64,000 bases of DNA from a bacterium 1xD42-87 (lineage in GTDB: Bacteria > Bacillota > Clostridia > Lachnospirales > Lachnospiraceae), in contig RAYM01000031.1 in NCBI GenBank assembly GCA_003611805.1, positions 24,240-88,239 on the forward strand, given 5' to 3'. The notes under the pieces are model-generated. The model saw only the letters and a list, made by a program, of their open reading frames with translations. It was not told the DNA's origin and made no database searches. The position numbers and the translations under genes were made by a program. Below, one piece after another: positions 7,729 to 16,765 of this stretch. Within the stretch, counting starts at the first letter, position 1; each line of letters begins with the position of its first letter.

Positions 7729-9213
7729 TTGGGTGAGCAATATTTGCTTGAAATGAAAGGAATCAGCAAATCGTTTCCGGGAGTAAAAGCGCTAAGCAAT
7801 GTAGAGCTGCAGCTTCGCGCGGGAGAGGTGCACGCTCTTCTGGGGGAGAACGGCGCCGGTAAGTCCACTCTGATAAAAGTTCTCGGCGGTATCTATCATG
7901 CGGAGGAGGGAGAAATTCTGATCGAGGGTCAGAAGGTGAATATCGACGGTGTCGTATCTGCCAGAAACGCCGGCGTTTCTATTGTGCATCAGGAACTGGT
8001 GCTTGTCCCTTATATGACGGTTGCCGAGAATATTTTTCTGGGAAGAGAGGCGGGCAGTAAGTTTAATATCAACCGCAGGCAGATGACGGAGGAGGCGCAG
8101 AAACTTCTGGATGCCTATGAGATGCATATCGATGCGGATACGCTTGTGGAGAAACTGACCATTGCCCAGCAGCAGATGGTGGAGATTGTGAAAGCAATTT
8201 CTTTTAATGCAAGAATACTGGTTATGGATGAGCCTACGTCTTCGATTTCGGACAAAGAGGTCGGATTTTTGTTTGAGACGATCCGCACGCTGACGAAGAA
8301 GGGCGTGGGCATCATCTATATTTCCCATAAAATGAGCGAGCTTGAGGAAATCTGCGACCGCGTCACGGTTATGCGTGACGGGGAGAGCGTTGGCACGAGA
8401 GTCGTAAAGGAGACGAGCAAAGATGATCTGATTGCCATGATGGTAGGTCGTGAGCTGACGAACTATTATACGAGAGACTTCCAGAAACCGGGGGAAGTGA
8501 TACTGAAAGGTGAGCATATCGCGGACGGAAAGATGGTGAAGGACGCCAGCTTTGAGCTGCATAAGGGTGAGATCGTCGGTTTCGCCGGTCTGGTGGGCGC
8601 GGGGCGCAGCGAGACCATGAAGGCAGTGTTCGGTCTGACATCCAGCATGAAGGGCGAAGTCTATGTGGAGGGGAAACAGGTACATATCAAATCGCCCGTG
8701 GACGCCCTCAAATACGGTATTGCGCTTGTGCCGGAGAGCCGGAAGGAGGAAGGACTTTATCTCGTGCAGGATGTGCAGTTTAACTCCACGATAGAAGTTC
8801 TGGGGCAGTTTATCAGAAACTTCCGTGTGAATTTTAAGAAGGAGGAAGAGATTACACAGAAATATATTGATATGATGGCGACCAAGACACCGAGCCAGCA
8901 GCAGGTCATCGGTAATCTGTCCGGCGGAAACCAGCAGAAGGTGATGATCGGGCGGTGGCTAGCCACAGATCCGAAGATTCTGATTCTGGATGAGCCGACC
9001 CGCGGTGTCGATGTGGGCGCGAAGGCGGAGATCTATGCGATCATGAATGAGCTGGTGAAGAAGGGCATGTCGATTATTATGATATCCTCGGAGATGCCCG
9101 AGATCATTAATATGAGTGACCGTGTGTATGTGATGAATGACGGTCGTGTGACAGGATGCCTCAGCCATGAGGACGTAACACAGGAAAAAATCATGCAGTT
9201 AGCGGCAAAGTAA
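7729..9213 (+). CDS. Sugar ABC transporter ATP-binding protein, double ATPase (RbsA/MglA type)
   Basis: A 494-residue ATPase with two nucleotide-binding halves, as in monosaccharide importers. The first half has Walker A GENGAGKSTL near residue 40 and DEPTSS near 165. The second half has the degenerate GLVGAGRSE near 285, the signature LSGGNQQK near 400 and DEPTRGVD near 425. The start is TTG at 7729, because GAGGAGGTGAT lies just before it and no ATG in frame is near. It works with the permease that begins 20 bp after its stop and the lipoprotein before it. Confidence 0.94.
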   Translation: MGEQYLLEMKGISKSFPGVKALSNVELQLRAGEVHALLGENGAGKSTLIKVLGGIYHAEEGEILIEGQKVNIDGVVSARNAGVSIVHQELVLVPYMTVAENIFLGREAGSKFNINRRQMTEEAQKLLDAYEMHIDADTLVEKLTIAQQQMVEIVKAISFNARILVMDEPTSSISDKEVGFLFETIRTLTKKGVGIIYISHKMSELEEICDRVTVMRDGESVGTRVVKETSKDDLIAMMVGRELTNYYTRDFQKPGEVILKGEHIADGKMVKDASFELHKGEIVGFAGLVGAGRSETMKAVFGLTSSMKGEVYVEGKQVHIKSPVDALKYGIALVPESRKEEGLYLVQDVQFNSTIEVLGQFIRNFRVNFKKEEEITQKYIDMMATKTPSQQQVIGNLSGGNQQKVMIGRWLATDPKILILDEPTRGVDVGAKAEIYAIMNELVKKGMSIIMISSEMPEIINMSDRVYVMNDGRVTGCLSHEDVTQEKIMQLAAK

Positions 9214-9232
9214 GTGAGGAGGAGGTATCAAC

Positions 9233-10201
9233 ATGGCTAGATTTAAAAACGGAGTTGTCAAATATTTCAAAGACAATATCGGTATTATCATTGCCCTGCT
9301 GGCAATGTGTGTGTTTCTGATTGTTTTCCCGACTACGAGGTCTACGTTTCTGACCCAGAAAAATATCTTCAATATTCTGCGCCAGAATGCCTCAAACCTG
9401 TTTCTGGCAACAGGAATGACGATGGTCATTATTCTGGGCGGCATCGACCTTTCGGTCGGCTCTGTCATCGCGCTGTCCGGCTGTGTGGCGGCGGGTTGTG
9501 TGGTGCATCTGGGTATGCCGGAAGTCTTTGCTTTTCTCATTGCAATCGGTATCGGTGCGCTGGTGGGAATGGCGAACGGTCTTGTTATCTGCAAGACAAA
9601 CATTCCGCCTTTTATCGCCACACTGGCATCCATGAACATCGTCAAGGGTATCGCGCTTGTCTATACGCAGGGCGCGCCGATCCGCTGTATGACGGACGCT
9701 TTCAAGTTCCCGGGCGCGGGTTACGTGGGACCGATTCCGACGCCGGTCATCCTGATGTTGATTATCTTTGTGATAGCGATCGTTCTCGTTAACCGCACGC
9801 ACTTCGGGCGTCATATCTACGCGGTGGGCGGCAATGCGCAGGCGGCAAGATTTTCGGGTATCAATGTGAGTAAAGTAAAATTTTGGGTACATACTTTTAT
9901 CGGGATCATGGCAGGTATCGCGGGCGTGGTTGTGGCTTCCCGCCTGTATTCCGGGCAGCCTACGGCGGGCGACGGCGCGGAGATGGATGCCATCGCGGCG
10001 GTAGTTGTGGGCGGCACTTCCATGAGCGGCGGTTCCGGACGTCTTGGCGGCACGTTGATCGGCGTACTGATTATCGGCGTTCTCAACAACGGGCTGAACC
10101 TGATGGGTGTGGATTCCAACTGGCAGTATATCGTCAAGGGATTTGTTATCCTGCTCGCGGTTTATGTGGACTTTATCCGCAACAGGAAAGCCGGCAGATA
10201 A
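9233..10201 (+). CDS. Sugar ABC transporter permease (RbsC type)
   Basis: A 322-residue integral membrane protein with about eight to ten hydrophobic segments and the conserved cytoplasmic loop motifs of the RbsC/XylH family (GGIDLSVGSVIALSG, GNAQAARFSGI, GGTSMSGGSGRLGGT). It forms the membrane channel for the ATPase encoded immediately upstream. ATG 9233 follows GAGGAGGAGG. The gene closes the transport part of the locus; a 111-bp gap follows before the sensing genes. Confidence 0.94.
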   Translation: MARFKNGVVKYFKDNIGIIIALLAMCVFLIVFPTTRSTFLTQKNIFNILRQNASNLFLATGMTMVIILGGIDLSVGSVIALSGCVAAGCVVHLGMPEVFAFLIAIGIGALVGMANGLVICKTNIPPFIATLASMNIVKGIALVYTQGAPIRCMTDAFKFPGAGYVGPIPTPVILMLIIFVIAIVLVNRTHFGRHIYAVGGNAQAARFSGINVSKVKFWVHTFIGIMAGIAGVVVASRLYSGQPTAGDGAEMDAIAAVVVGGTSMSGGSGRLGGTLIGVLIIGVLNNGLNLMGVDSNWQYIVKGFVILLAVYVDFIRNRKAGR

Positions 10202-10312
10202 AAATATACGCGTATTAAGAAGAGTGAGGGGGCGTTATAGACAGTGTGTATGCTGGCATGCAGGACTGGATATGACGCCTTCTGACGGGTAAAGGCATGA
10301 AGGATTGAAAGA

Positions 10313-11260
10313 ATGAAGCGGTATCTATTGGCAGTAAGCCTGATATTTCTTATAATAATAGCAGTGATAGGATGTTCTTTTGTGGATCGAACGGAGGCAG
10401 TGGACAACCCGCGCATATTCGGCGCCACGTATATGACAAGGAACAATCCTTTCTTCGATGTGTTAAACGACGCGATCGCGCAGGTTGTGGAGGGAAACGG
10501 GGACATTTTGATTTCCAGGGATCCCTGTCAGGATCAGGAGAAGCAGAACGGGCAGATTCTGGAGATGATCGATGAGGGCATTGAAGTGCTTTTCCTAAAC
10601 CCGGTGGACTGGGAGCAGGTGCGCCCGGCGTTAATTGCCTGTAAAGAGGCTGGGGTGGTGGTTATCAATATTGATACGGTAGTGAAAGACAGGGAGTATG
10701 TGACTTCGATTATCGAGACGGACAACTATCAGGCGGGCGTGCTGTGCGCGCAGGATATGATGGAGCAGGTGGACGAGGCGGAGATTGTTGTGATCGACTG
10801 TCCGTGGCAGGCTTCGATCAGCAGTCGGATTCAGGGATTTCTGGATACCATCGATGGGGATGACAATTATCGCATCGTCTATACGGGAACCGGTTACGGG
10901 GAATTGGAAGTTTCAGCGAAGGTCATGCAGAAGGTACTGTCGGAGGGCGTATCTTTCAATGTGGTGCTGGGCGGCAATGATCCGTCTGCGCTCGGCGCCC
11001 TTGCCACGCTGCAGCAGTATCGGAGGGAGGACGGGGTGCTGATCTACGGCATAGACGGTTCGCCCGATTTTAAGGCGATGCTGAAGCTGGGCTATGTGAC
11101 GGGGACAAGCGCGCAGAGCCCGGAAACCATCGGCAGGGTGGCGGCGGAGACCGCTTATAAGTATTTGGGCGGCGAGAAAGTGCCCGAGTATCTCAGCATT
11201 GAGCCTTATATGATTACCGGGGAAAACCTGGATCAGTATGAAGTAAACGGCTGGCAGTAG
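10313..11260 (+). CDS. Second sugar-binding lipoprotein, probable sensor partner of the kinase
   Basis: A 315-residue type 1 binding protein with an uncharged N-terminal segment and lipobox AVIGC (Cys near residue 21). It is a paralogue of the protein at 6494: NNPFFDVL, FLNPVDWEQV, GGNDPSALGA, YGIDGSPDFKAMLK and the C-terminal NGWQ all match. It lacks the long Ala/Pro/Glu linker. It sits directly before the sensor kinase (10-bp gap), not with the transporter. By analogy with XylFII-LytS type systems, in which a binding protein hands the signal to a kinase, I infer that it senses the sugar. Transport cannot be excluded. Confidence 0.85.
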   Translation: MKRYLLAVSLIFLIIIAVIGCSFVDRTEAVDNPRIFGATYMTRNNPFFDVLNDAIAQVVEGNGDILISRDPCQDQEKQNGQILEMIDEGIEVLFLNPVDWEQVRPALIACKEAGVVVINIDTVVKDREYVTSIIETDNYQAGVLCAQDMMEQVDEAEIVVIDCPWQASISSRIQGFLDTIDGDDNYRIVYTGTGYGELEVSAKVMQKVLSEGVSFNVVLGGNDPSALGALATLQQYRREDGVLIYGIDGSPDFKAMLKLGYVTGTSAQSPETIGRVAAETAYKYLGGEKVPEYLSIEPYMITGENLDQYEVNGWQ

Positions 11261-11270
11261 GGGAATGGCT

Positions 11271-12581
11271 ATGAGTGTAAAAAAGGAATATTACACGGAT
11301 ATGTTTCAGTGGGCAATGCTTGCAATAAACGGCATTGCAGTAGCTTTTTTATGTACTTTCATCTACGTGACAACGAACCGGATCAGGGCGAATTATGACG
11401 CCAGGGACTTTCTGGGCGGTGTGAGGACGATATCGGGCAATCCTAGGACCAATCTGTGGCTCTGTCTGGTTCTGCTCGGTTTTCTCATGGTCAATTTTGT
11501 ATTTCGGCATTTTCTGCAGATGCGAAATGGCAGGGGCGGCGCGGTTTCTCTCGTGGCGGAGCTTTTGATCTGCGTGGTGATCATCTATCGGCTGGACTTT
11601 AACTACAACGGGCTTCTGCTCCTCGTGTTCGCGAACGTGATCGCCTATGTCAAAGACAGCAAGGCGAAGATGGCGTTTCTGCTGCTCGCCATTGTCGGCT
11701 ATCTGCTGGCGGACTATGAGCTTTTGTCCATCTACATGCCGCTCTTTAACATGTCGGACTATGTGGGTTACTATACGTTCACGAGTCAGCAGTGGCTGTT
11801 CTGTATCTGGAATACGATGATTTCCTTAAATATCATTCTATTTGTAGGCTACTGTTTTTCGGTCATCAATCTGCAGAGAGGCACGATTGAGGAGGTAAAC
11901 GTGCTTTACCATGAGCTGCAGAATGCCAACGAGCAGCTTTCGGAGTATGCCGACATGGCGGAAAAGATGGCGCAGACCAATGAGAGGAACCGCCTTGCAA
12001 GGGAAATTCACGACACGCTGGGGCACAGCCTGACAGGGATTATTGCCGGGCTGGACGCCTGTCTGGCGCTTGTGGACGTGGCGCCGCAGGAGGTGAAGAA
12101 ACAGCTTAAACTGTTGGCGGATGTGAGCCGGGACGGCATGAAGGATGTGCGCCGGTCCGTCAGCGAGCTGCGGCCCGACGAGATGGAACGGCTTTCCCTG
12201 AATGCATCCATCCGCAAGATGGTGACTGATATGGGAAAGGTGTCCGATACACAGATTTACTTTGATGCGGGCGGGGAGAAACTGGAGTTCGGTGAGGACG
12301 AGGAGAATATCATCTACCGCGTGATCCAGGAGAGCATCACCAACGCGGTACGCCACGGACATGCGGGGCAGATCTGGGTTACGATGAAACGGATTGACGG
12401 GGAGGTGCTGCTCGAGGTGAAGGACGACGGCATCGGCTGTAAGGAATTAAAGAGCGGGTTCGGAACCAGACATATGAAGGAGAGAATAGAAATGCTTGGC
12501 GGCACAGTCAGCTTTGACGGGCAGAAAGGCTTTAAGGTGACTGCGCACATACCGATTCGCTGGGGGGAGAGTTATGATTAA
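11271..12581 (+). CDS. Membrane sensor histidine kinase, NarL/DesK-like (HisKA_3)
   Basis: A 436-residue kinase. The N-terminal 200 residues form about six membrane segments, and a coiled coil follows. The phosphorylated histidine is in NRLAREIHDTLGHSLTG near residue 245, the form seen with HisKA_3. The ATP-binding domain shows ESITNAVRHGHA and KDDGIGC. The start at 11271 is preferred over ATG 11265 because AGGGG lies at the right distance. The gene overlaps its response regulator by 8 bp, so the two are co-translated. The preceding binding protein probably supplies the signal. Confidence 0.92.
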   Translation: MSVKKEYYTDMFQWAMLAINGIAVAFLCTFIYVTTNRIRANYDARDFLGGVRTISGNPRTNLWLCLVLLGFLMVNFVFRHFLQMRNGRGGAVSLVAELLICVVIIYRLDFNYNGLLLLVFANVIAYVKDSKAKMAFLLLAIVGYLLADYELLSIYMPLFNMSDYVGYYTFTSQQWLFCIWNTMISLNIILFVGYCFSVINLQRGTIEEVNVLYHELQNANEQLSEYADMAEKMAQTNERNRLAREIHDTLGHSLTGIIAGLDACLALVDVAPQEVKKQLKLLADVSRDGMKDVRRSVSELRPDEMERLSLNASIRKMVTDMGKVSDTQIYFDAGGEKLEFGEDEENIIYRVIQESITNAVRHGHAGQIWVTMKRIDGEVLLEVKDDGIGCKELKSGFGTRHMKERIEMLGGTVSFDGQKGFKVTAHIPIRWGESYD

Positions 12582-13251
12582 AGTGTTGGTGGCGGACGAT
12601 CAGGAGCTGATCCGCCAGAGTCTGCAGATTGTATTAAACAGCAAGGAGGGTATCGAGGTCTGCGATGTGGCGACGGACGGACAGGAAGTGATCCAGTGTG
12701 TGCGCCGGCAGAAACCGGACGTGATACTGATGGATATCCGTATGCCAAAGATGGACGGCGTACAGTGCACGAAGATCATCAAGGAAAATTATCCGCAGAT
12801 TAAAATTATCATTCTGACTACCTTTGATGACGACGAGTACGTTTACAACGCATTGAAGTACGGCGCGAGCGGGTATCTGTTGAAAGGCGTTTCCATGGAC
12901 GAGCTGGAAAGTTCCGTGAGAACCGTGTACAGCGGCCGCGCCATGATCAACCCCGATATCGCGGCGAAGGTGCTGACCCTGTTTTCCAAAATGGCGCGTG
13001 CCGATTACACTATCCAGGTGGGGAAAAAGGGCATAGAAGAGCTGACGAAGACCGAGTGGAAAATTATCGAGCAGGTGGGGACAGGCGCGGCAAACAAGGA
13101 GATTGCGGAAACCCTGAAGCTGTCGGACGGCACCGTGCGCAACTACCTGAGCACAATACTGAATAAGCTGGAACTGCGCGACCGCACCCAGCTTGCGATC
13201 TGGGCGGTACAGACCAATATCGCGCCCTACATGAAGGATGAAGAGACATGA
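12574..13251 (+). CDS. NarL/FixJ-family response regulator
   Basis: A 225-residue regulator. The receiver domain has ADDQE at residues 7-11 and the phospho-acceptor Asp in VILMDIRMPKMDG near residue 54. The C-terminal LuxR-type helix-turn-helix is KEIAETLKLSDGTVRNYLS near residues 175-195. It is the output of the kinase encoded just upstream (8-bp overlap) and probably controls the sugar locus. Its stop overlaps the start of the next binding protein (ATGA), so all four genes form one tight operon. Confidence 0.94.
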   Translation: MIKVLVADDQELIRQSLQIVLNSKEGIEVCDVATDGQEVIQCVRRQKPDVILMDIRMPKMDGVQCTKIIKENYPQIKIIILTTFDDDEYVYNALKYGASGYLLKGVSMDELESSVRTVYSGRAMINPDIAAKVLTLFSKMARADYTIQVGKKGIEELTKTEWKIIEQVGTGAANKEIAETLKLSDGTVRNYLSTILNKLELRDRTQLAIWAVQTNIAPYMKDEET

Positions 13252-14564
13252 AACTAGTGCGTCATAAAAAATGCATAGGCATTGTCGTGGCAGCTGCCGT
13301 CCTGTTCTTTGCGGGCGGGATCTATTATGCCAGGACGCGCCCGGTGGTGCTGGAATTTGGGATGTTTACCGGGAGCAACTGGAATGTGGCGAATGCGAAC
13401 AGCTTTGCGATTATCGATCAGGCGATCGCCCGTTTCGAGGGGGAGCACCCGGGTGTGAGGGTGCACTATTACAGCGGTGTGCCCAAGGAGGAGTATTCGG
13501 AGTGGCTTTCCCGGAAAATTCTGGCGGGAGAGGAGCCGGACGTCTTTATGGTGCTGGGAAGCGATTTTGACCAGTTTTCATCCATAGGCATTATGAAAAA
13601 TTTGGATGAGCTGATACAGCAGGACGCAGGATTCGACACGGAGAAGTATTTTCAGAGCGCCCTCAGCACGGGCAAGTACGGGAACGCCCAGTATGCCCTG
13701 CCTTACGAGACGGTGCCTACTTTAATGTTTGTGAACCAGACGCTTCTGACAAAAGAGGGCATCAAGATTCCGAACACGGACTGGAACTGGGAGGAGATGT
13801 ACGATATCTGCCGTCTTGTGACAAAAGATCTGGACGGGGACGGGATGCTGGATCAGTTCGGGATATGCAATTACGACTGGCTGGACGCGGTCTACTCCAA
13901 CGGCGGTGAAATCTTTCAGAGTAACGGAAAAACCTGTTATCTGGCGGAGGACAGCGTGATCGAATCGGTGAAGTACATCCGCCAGCTGAATGAGCTGTAC
14001 TGTGGGCAGAAGGTGGCGCAGGAAGATTTCAACGGCGGCAATGTGGCGTTTATGCCGCTGACCTTCGCAGAGTACCGAACCTACAAGACGTATCCTTACA
14101 AGATTAAGAGATATGCGAACTTCAAATGGGACTGCATTACCATGCCGGCGGGCAGGGAGGGCGGAAACGTGTCCCAGGTTGATACGCTGCTTATGGGGAT
14201 CAGCGCCAACACCCGCAAGGAGGAGCTTGCGTGGGAATTTTTGAAGCTGCTCACCTATGACGAGAAGATCCAGACACAGATCTTTTCCCACTCACAGGGC
14301 GCTTCGGTGCTGCGGGCGGTGACACAGTCCGCGGAGATGGAGGAGATCGTGCAGGCGGAGATGGAGGAGGGGGAGACGGTGATCAGCGGCAAACTTCTCG
14401 GGCAGGTAATTGAGGAGGGATATACTGCGCCCCAGTTTAAAAAATACGAGCAGGCGCTTGCGCTTTCGGACAGTGAGATCGGTGAAATTCTGCTAAACGA
14501 CAAGACCATAGACAGCAATATGAAAATTTTGCAGAGGACAATTAACAGTTATTTGCAGCAGTAG
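13248..14564 (+). CDS. Extracellular solute-binding protein, family 1 (sugar), without own permease
   Basis: A 438-residue binding protein of the maltose/UgpB type, with EFGMFTGSNWN, DEL and the long two-lobed pattern. The N-terminus has one hydrophobic helix (residues 9-27) but no lipobox cysteine after it, so it is either cut by signal peptidase I or stays anchored. It overlaps the response-regulator gene by 4 bp and no family-1 permease is nearby. This suggests either a sensing role in the two-component system or use of a permease encoded elsewhere. Both are inference. Confidence 0.85.
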   Translation: MKLVRHKKCIGIVVAAAVLFFAGGIYYARTRPVVLEFGMFTGSNWNVANANSFAIIDQAIARFEGEHPGVRVHYYSGVPKEEYSEWLSRKILAGEEPDVFMVLGSDFDQFSSIGIMKNLDELIQQDAGFDTEKYFQSALSTGKYGNAQYALPYETVPTLMFVNQTLLTKEGIKIPNTDWNWEEMYDICRLVTKDLDGDGMLDQFGICNYDWLDAVYSNGGEIFQSNGKTCYLAEDSVIESVKYIRQLNELYCGQKVAQEDFNGGNVAFMPLTFAEYRTYKTYPYKIKRYANFKWDCITMPAGREGGNVSQVDTLLMGISANTRKEELAWEFLKLLTYDEKIQTQIFSHSQGASVLRAVTQSAEMEEIVQAEMEEGETVISGKLLGQVIEEGYTAPQFKKYEQALALSDSEIGEILLNDKTIDSNMKILQRTINSYLQQ

Positions 14565-14567
14565 GGT

Positions 14568-14596
14568 TTGCGCGTTGGATTAAGATGTGGTAAACT
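14568..14596 (+). promoter_or_regulatory. Candidate promoter of the DUF5722 gene
   Basis: TTGCGC and TAAACT with a 17-base spacer lie directly after the preceding stop codon, leaving a 5' leader of about 70 bases. Confidence 0.4.
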
Positions 14597-14606
14597 GTAC
14601 CCAATG

Positions 14607-14642
14607 AGCAGTGCAGCTCCATCAGTATCGGGTGTCACTGCT
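14607..14642 (+). promoter_or_regulatory. Inverted repeat in the DUF5722 leader
   Basis: AGCAGTG and CACTGCT are perfect 7-base arms 22 bases apart between the promoter and the start codon. They could fold in the leader RNA or bind a regulator; no known riboswitch is recognised. Confidence 0.35.
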
Positions 14643-14671
14643 GAGTAAAGTAAGGGGATTGGGAGAATCAT

Positions 14672-16315
14672 ATGAGAGCGTGCAAAGGAAAAATTGTTAA
14701 AACATGGAAGGTTTTTGCGGCATTTCTGCTGTTGGCCATATCGGTCGTAGTATGCGGGAAGAACGTACAGGCAGCGGGGCGTCCGGTCTCCATCAGCTCC
14801 TGCCAGATTGTGGGAGGAAATGTCAACTGTACATTGACGGCGGAAAGCGTTCCGTCAGGCGACGACGGAAAATACTATATTTATGCGAACGAAGTTTTTC
14901 AGGATGGTCCTGTGGGAACGGTGGTGGCAGCCGTGGATGCGGGGGCTTCCGTCACGGCTTCTTTCCCTTTGGACTATAACACGCCGGATTCCAACTTAAG
15001 CCGGAAGTTTCTGGTGGCGGTGAAGCGCGGCGGGGAGATGATTCAGGTCAGCGACGAGCATTACATCACAAACCCGGAGGCGGTCGCGGCATTTACCTCG
15101 GGTCGCATGACCAGAGGAATCAAGGGCATTTTGCCGGAGGTTACCGCTATTGCGAGCGGGGAGCTTAAGGAGCTCGGCGTGCAGCAGGTCGTTTACAATA
15201 TTTATCTGGATGAAATATGCGCGGCGCCCGGAGAGGCAGGGACAATTTCTTTTGATTACAACGGGCAGACATACTATTTCAGCAACGGGCGGATCACCCA
15301 CTATGACCAGATGGTGAAGGGCTTTAACAATCAGGGTATACAGGTGACCATGGTGCTCTTAAACAGGGGCGGCACGGCGGGCTCTCAGGATCTGGTGCAT
15401 CCGCAGGCGAGCGGCGCGGAGTGTCCCAGCTATGCGCTGAATGTGGAGGAGAGCGGCGGCGTGGAGCATCTGAAAGCGGTGTGTGCGTTTCTGGGACAGC
15501 ATTATTCCGGATCGACCGGAAACGGGCAGATTGACAACTGGATTCTGGGCAATGAGGTCAACGCCAGAACATCCTGGTGGTACATGGATTCCAGTAGTCT
15601 TGACGTGAATGTGAGCGCCTATGTGAAGGCTTTCCGCATATTCTATAATGAGCTGAAGGCAATGAACGCCAATGTCTGGGTTTACAACTCCATCGACCAG
15701 GAGTGGGGGCGTAAGTCTAATCCCGGCAGTTTTCTGGCGAAGGATTATCTCGACCAGTTTAATTATTATATTAGGCGGGAGGGGAATATTGACTGGGGAC
15801 TTTCCTATCACCCGTACAATTCGCCGCTCTATGATCCTTATGCGTGGAACGGACCGGCGGTGTGGGTGAAGAACAGTGTTTCCACTCCGTACATCACCAT
15901 GCAGAATATAGACGTGCTTATTGATTATATGCATCAGTCCAAGTTCCTGAGCCCTTCGGGTCATGTGCGCAGCATTTCTCTTGCGGAGATCGGTTATACT
16001 TCCTATTTTGGGGATGAAAATCAGGAGGCGTCGGTGGCTTATGGCTATCTGAAAGCCGCTTCTCTGCCGGATGTGGACGCATTCATGCTTTTCCGCTTTA
16101 AGGACGACGCGCACGAGATGGAGAGCAAGCTGAGTCTGGGGATTACGAATCTGGACGGCAGCCACAAGCCCGCCTACGATATTTACAGGCAGCTTGGCAC
16201 GGCAAATGAAGGCGCCGCCAAGGCGCGTGCCTCAGAGATTATCGGCATGGATATCGACCGGATGATCAGTGAGAACATCATCTGGACGAGAGGCGGAGAC
16301 GGGGTTGTGCAGTAG
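14672..16315 (+). CDS. Secreted DUF5722 protein, TIM-barrel glycosidase-like
   Basis: A 547-residue exported protein with a signal peptide (hydrophobic residues 12-28, ending near VQAAG). A small beta domain (about residues 32-120) precedes a barrel-like domain. DNWILGNEVNARTSWWY near residue 290 and SLAEIGYTSYFG near residue 440 look like the acid/base and nucleophile positions of clan A glycoside hydrolases; this is inference. ATG 14672 follows GGGAG. Its TAG stop at 16313 is followed in the same frame by an acidic stretch and then, after a frameshift, by a membrane anchor (next entry), so the product may have lost its anchor. Location beside the sugar locus suggests release of the sugar that is imported. 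Confidence 0.75.
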   Translation: MRACKGKIVKTWKVFAAFLLLAISVVVCGKNVQAAGRPVSISSCQIVGGNVNCTLTAESVPSGDDGKYYIYANEVFQDGPVGTVVAAVDAGASVTASFPLDYNTPDSNLSRKFLVAVKRGGEMIQVSDEHYITNPEAVAAFTSGRMTRGIKGILPEVTAIASGELKELGVQQVVYNIYLDEICAAPGEAGTISFDYNGQTYYFSNGRITHYDQMVKGFNNQGIQVTMVLLNRGGTAGSQDLVHPQASGAECPSYALNVEESGGVEHLKAVCAFLGQHYSGSTGNGQIDNWILGNEVNARTSWWYMDSSSLDVNVSAYVKAFRIFYNELKAMNANVWVYNSIDQEWGRKSNPGSFLAKDYLDQFNYYIRREGNIDWGLSYHPYNSPLYDPYAWNGPAVWVKNSVSTPYITMQNIDVLIDYMHQSKFLSPSGHVRSISLAEIGYTSYFGDENQEASVAYGYLKAASLPDVDAFMLFRFKDDAHEMESKLSLGITNLDGSHKPAYDIYRQLGTANEGAAKARASEIIGMDIDRMISENIIWTRGGDGVVQ

Positions 16316-16509
16316 GATGGAATAGAAGTCAGGATAGATGAGACGGATATTTCCGAACAGGTGCCGCCGCAGGAGCGACCGCAAAGTGCGGACTGTGCCA
16401 TATCCGCCCGACCTTCCTCGGGATATGCTGCTTTATCTGGCTGGCGGTAATCTCAGCGGTGATAGTTATCGTGATGTTTGTGATCCTGCTGCGCAGGAAA
16501 GAGGATTAA
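16316..16509 (+). pseudogene. Detached C-terminal membrane anchor of the DUF5722 gene
   Basis: Directly after the TAG stop the same frame continues as DGIEVRIDETDISEQVPPQE and then RP. A one-base excess near 16382 shifts the frame; in the new frame the sequence reads KCGLCHIRPTFLGICCFIWL followed by a hydrophobic helix and the basic end LLRRKED before TAA at 16507. No start codon fits this stretch alone. The simplest reading is that the ancestral protein had an acidic linker, a CxxC motif and a single membrane anchor, now separated by one stop and one frameshift. Sequencing error is possible. Confidence 0.6.
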
Positions 16510-16706
16510 ATATCCAGCTTGGGCGGAACGTCGAGTTCGTGAGGAACCGGCGTTCCGTTTTTCTTTCTCTGGCGCACGCACTCTGTCGGCAGATACTCTA
16601 TCTGCCCATTCACTGATCGAAAGTCATCTTCCGCCCAGGCGGCGATGGCGTTATAGAGCATGGCGGACAGACGCAGCGACGCCTGTTTCTTGCTGTTGTC
16701 CCCCAT
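16506..16706 (-). CDS. Arc-like ribbon-helix-helix protein
   Basis: A 66-residue protein on the minus strand. The pattern KKQASLRLSAMLYNAIAAWA then DFRSVNGQIEYLPTECV matches the ribbon-helix-helix fold of Arc-like proteins: a beta strand with alternating side chains, followed by two helices with the RSxNxQIE signature. It probably binds DNA as a dimer. An in-frame stop lies immediately before the ATG at 16706 and I see no good ribosome site. It ends tail to tail with the decayed anchor of the DUF5722 gene. Its target is unknown. Confidence 0.65.
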   Translation of the reverse strand: MGDNSKKQASLRLSAMLYNAIAAWAEDDFRSVNGQIEYLPTECVRQRKKNGTPVPHELDVPPKLDI

Positions 16707-16765
16707 CTAGCAGAGGCTGCCGTAGTTCACAACGGGCTGGGAATTTGTGTTATACTAGAGTGAAA

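Noticed and set aside
16313..16315. TAG as a recoded (pyrrolysine) codon in the DUF5722 gene
   Set aside because: A frameshift is also needed downstream to reach the anchor and no PYLIS-like context or pyl gene is visible; decay is simpler.
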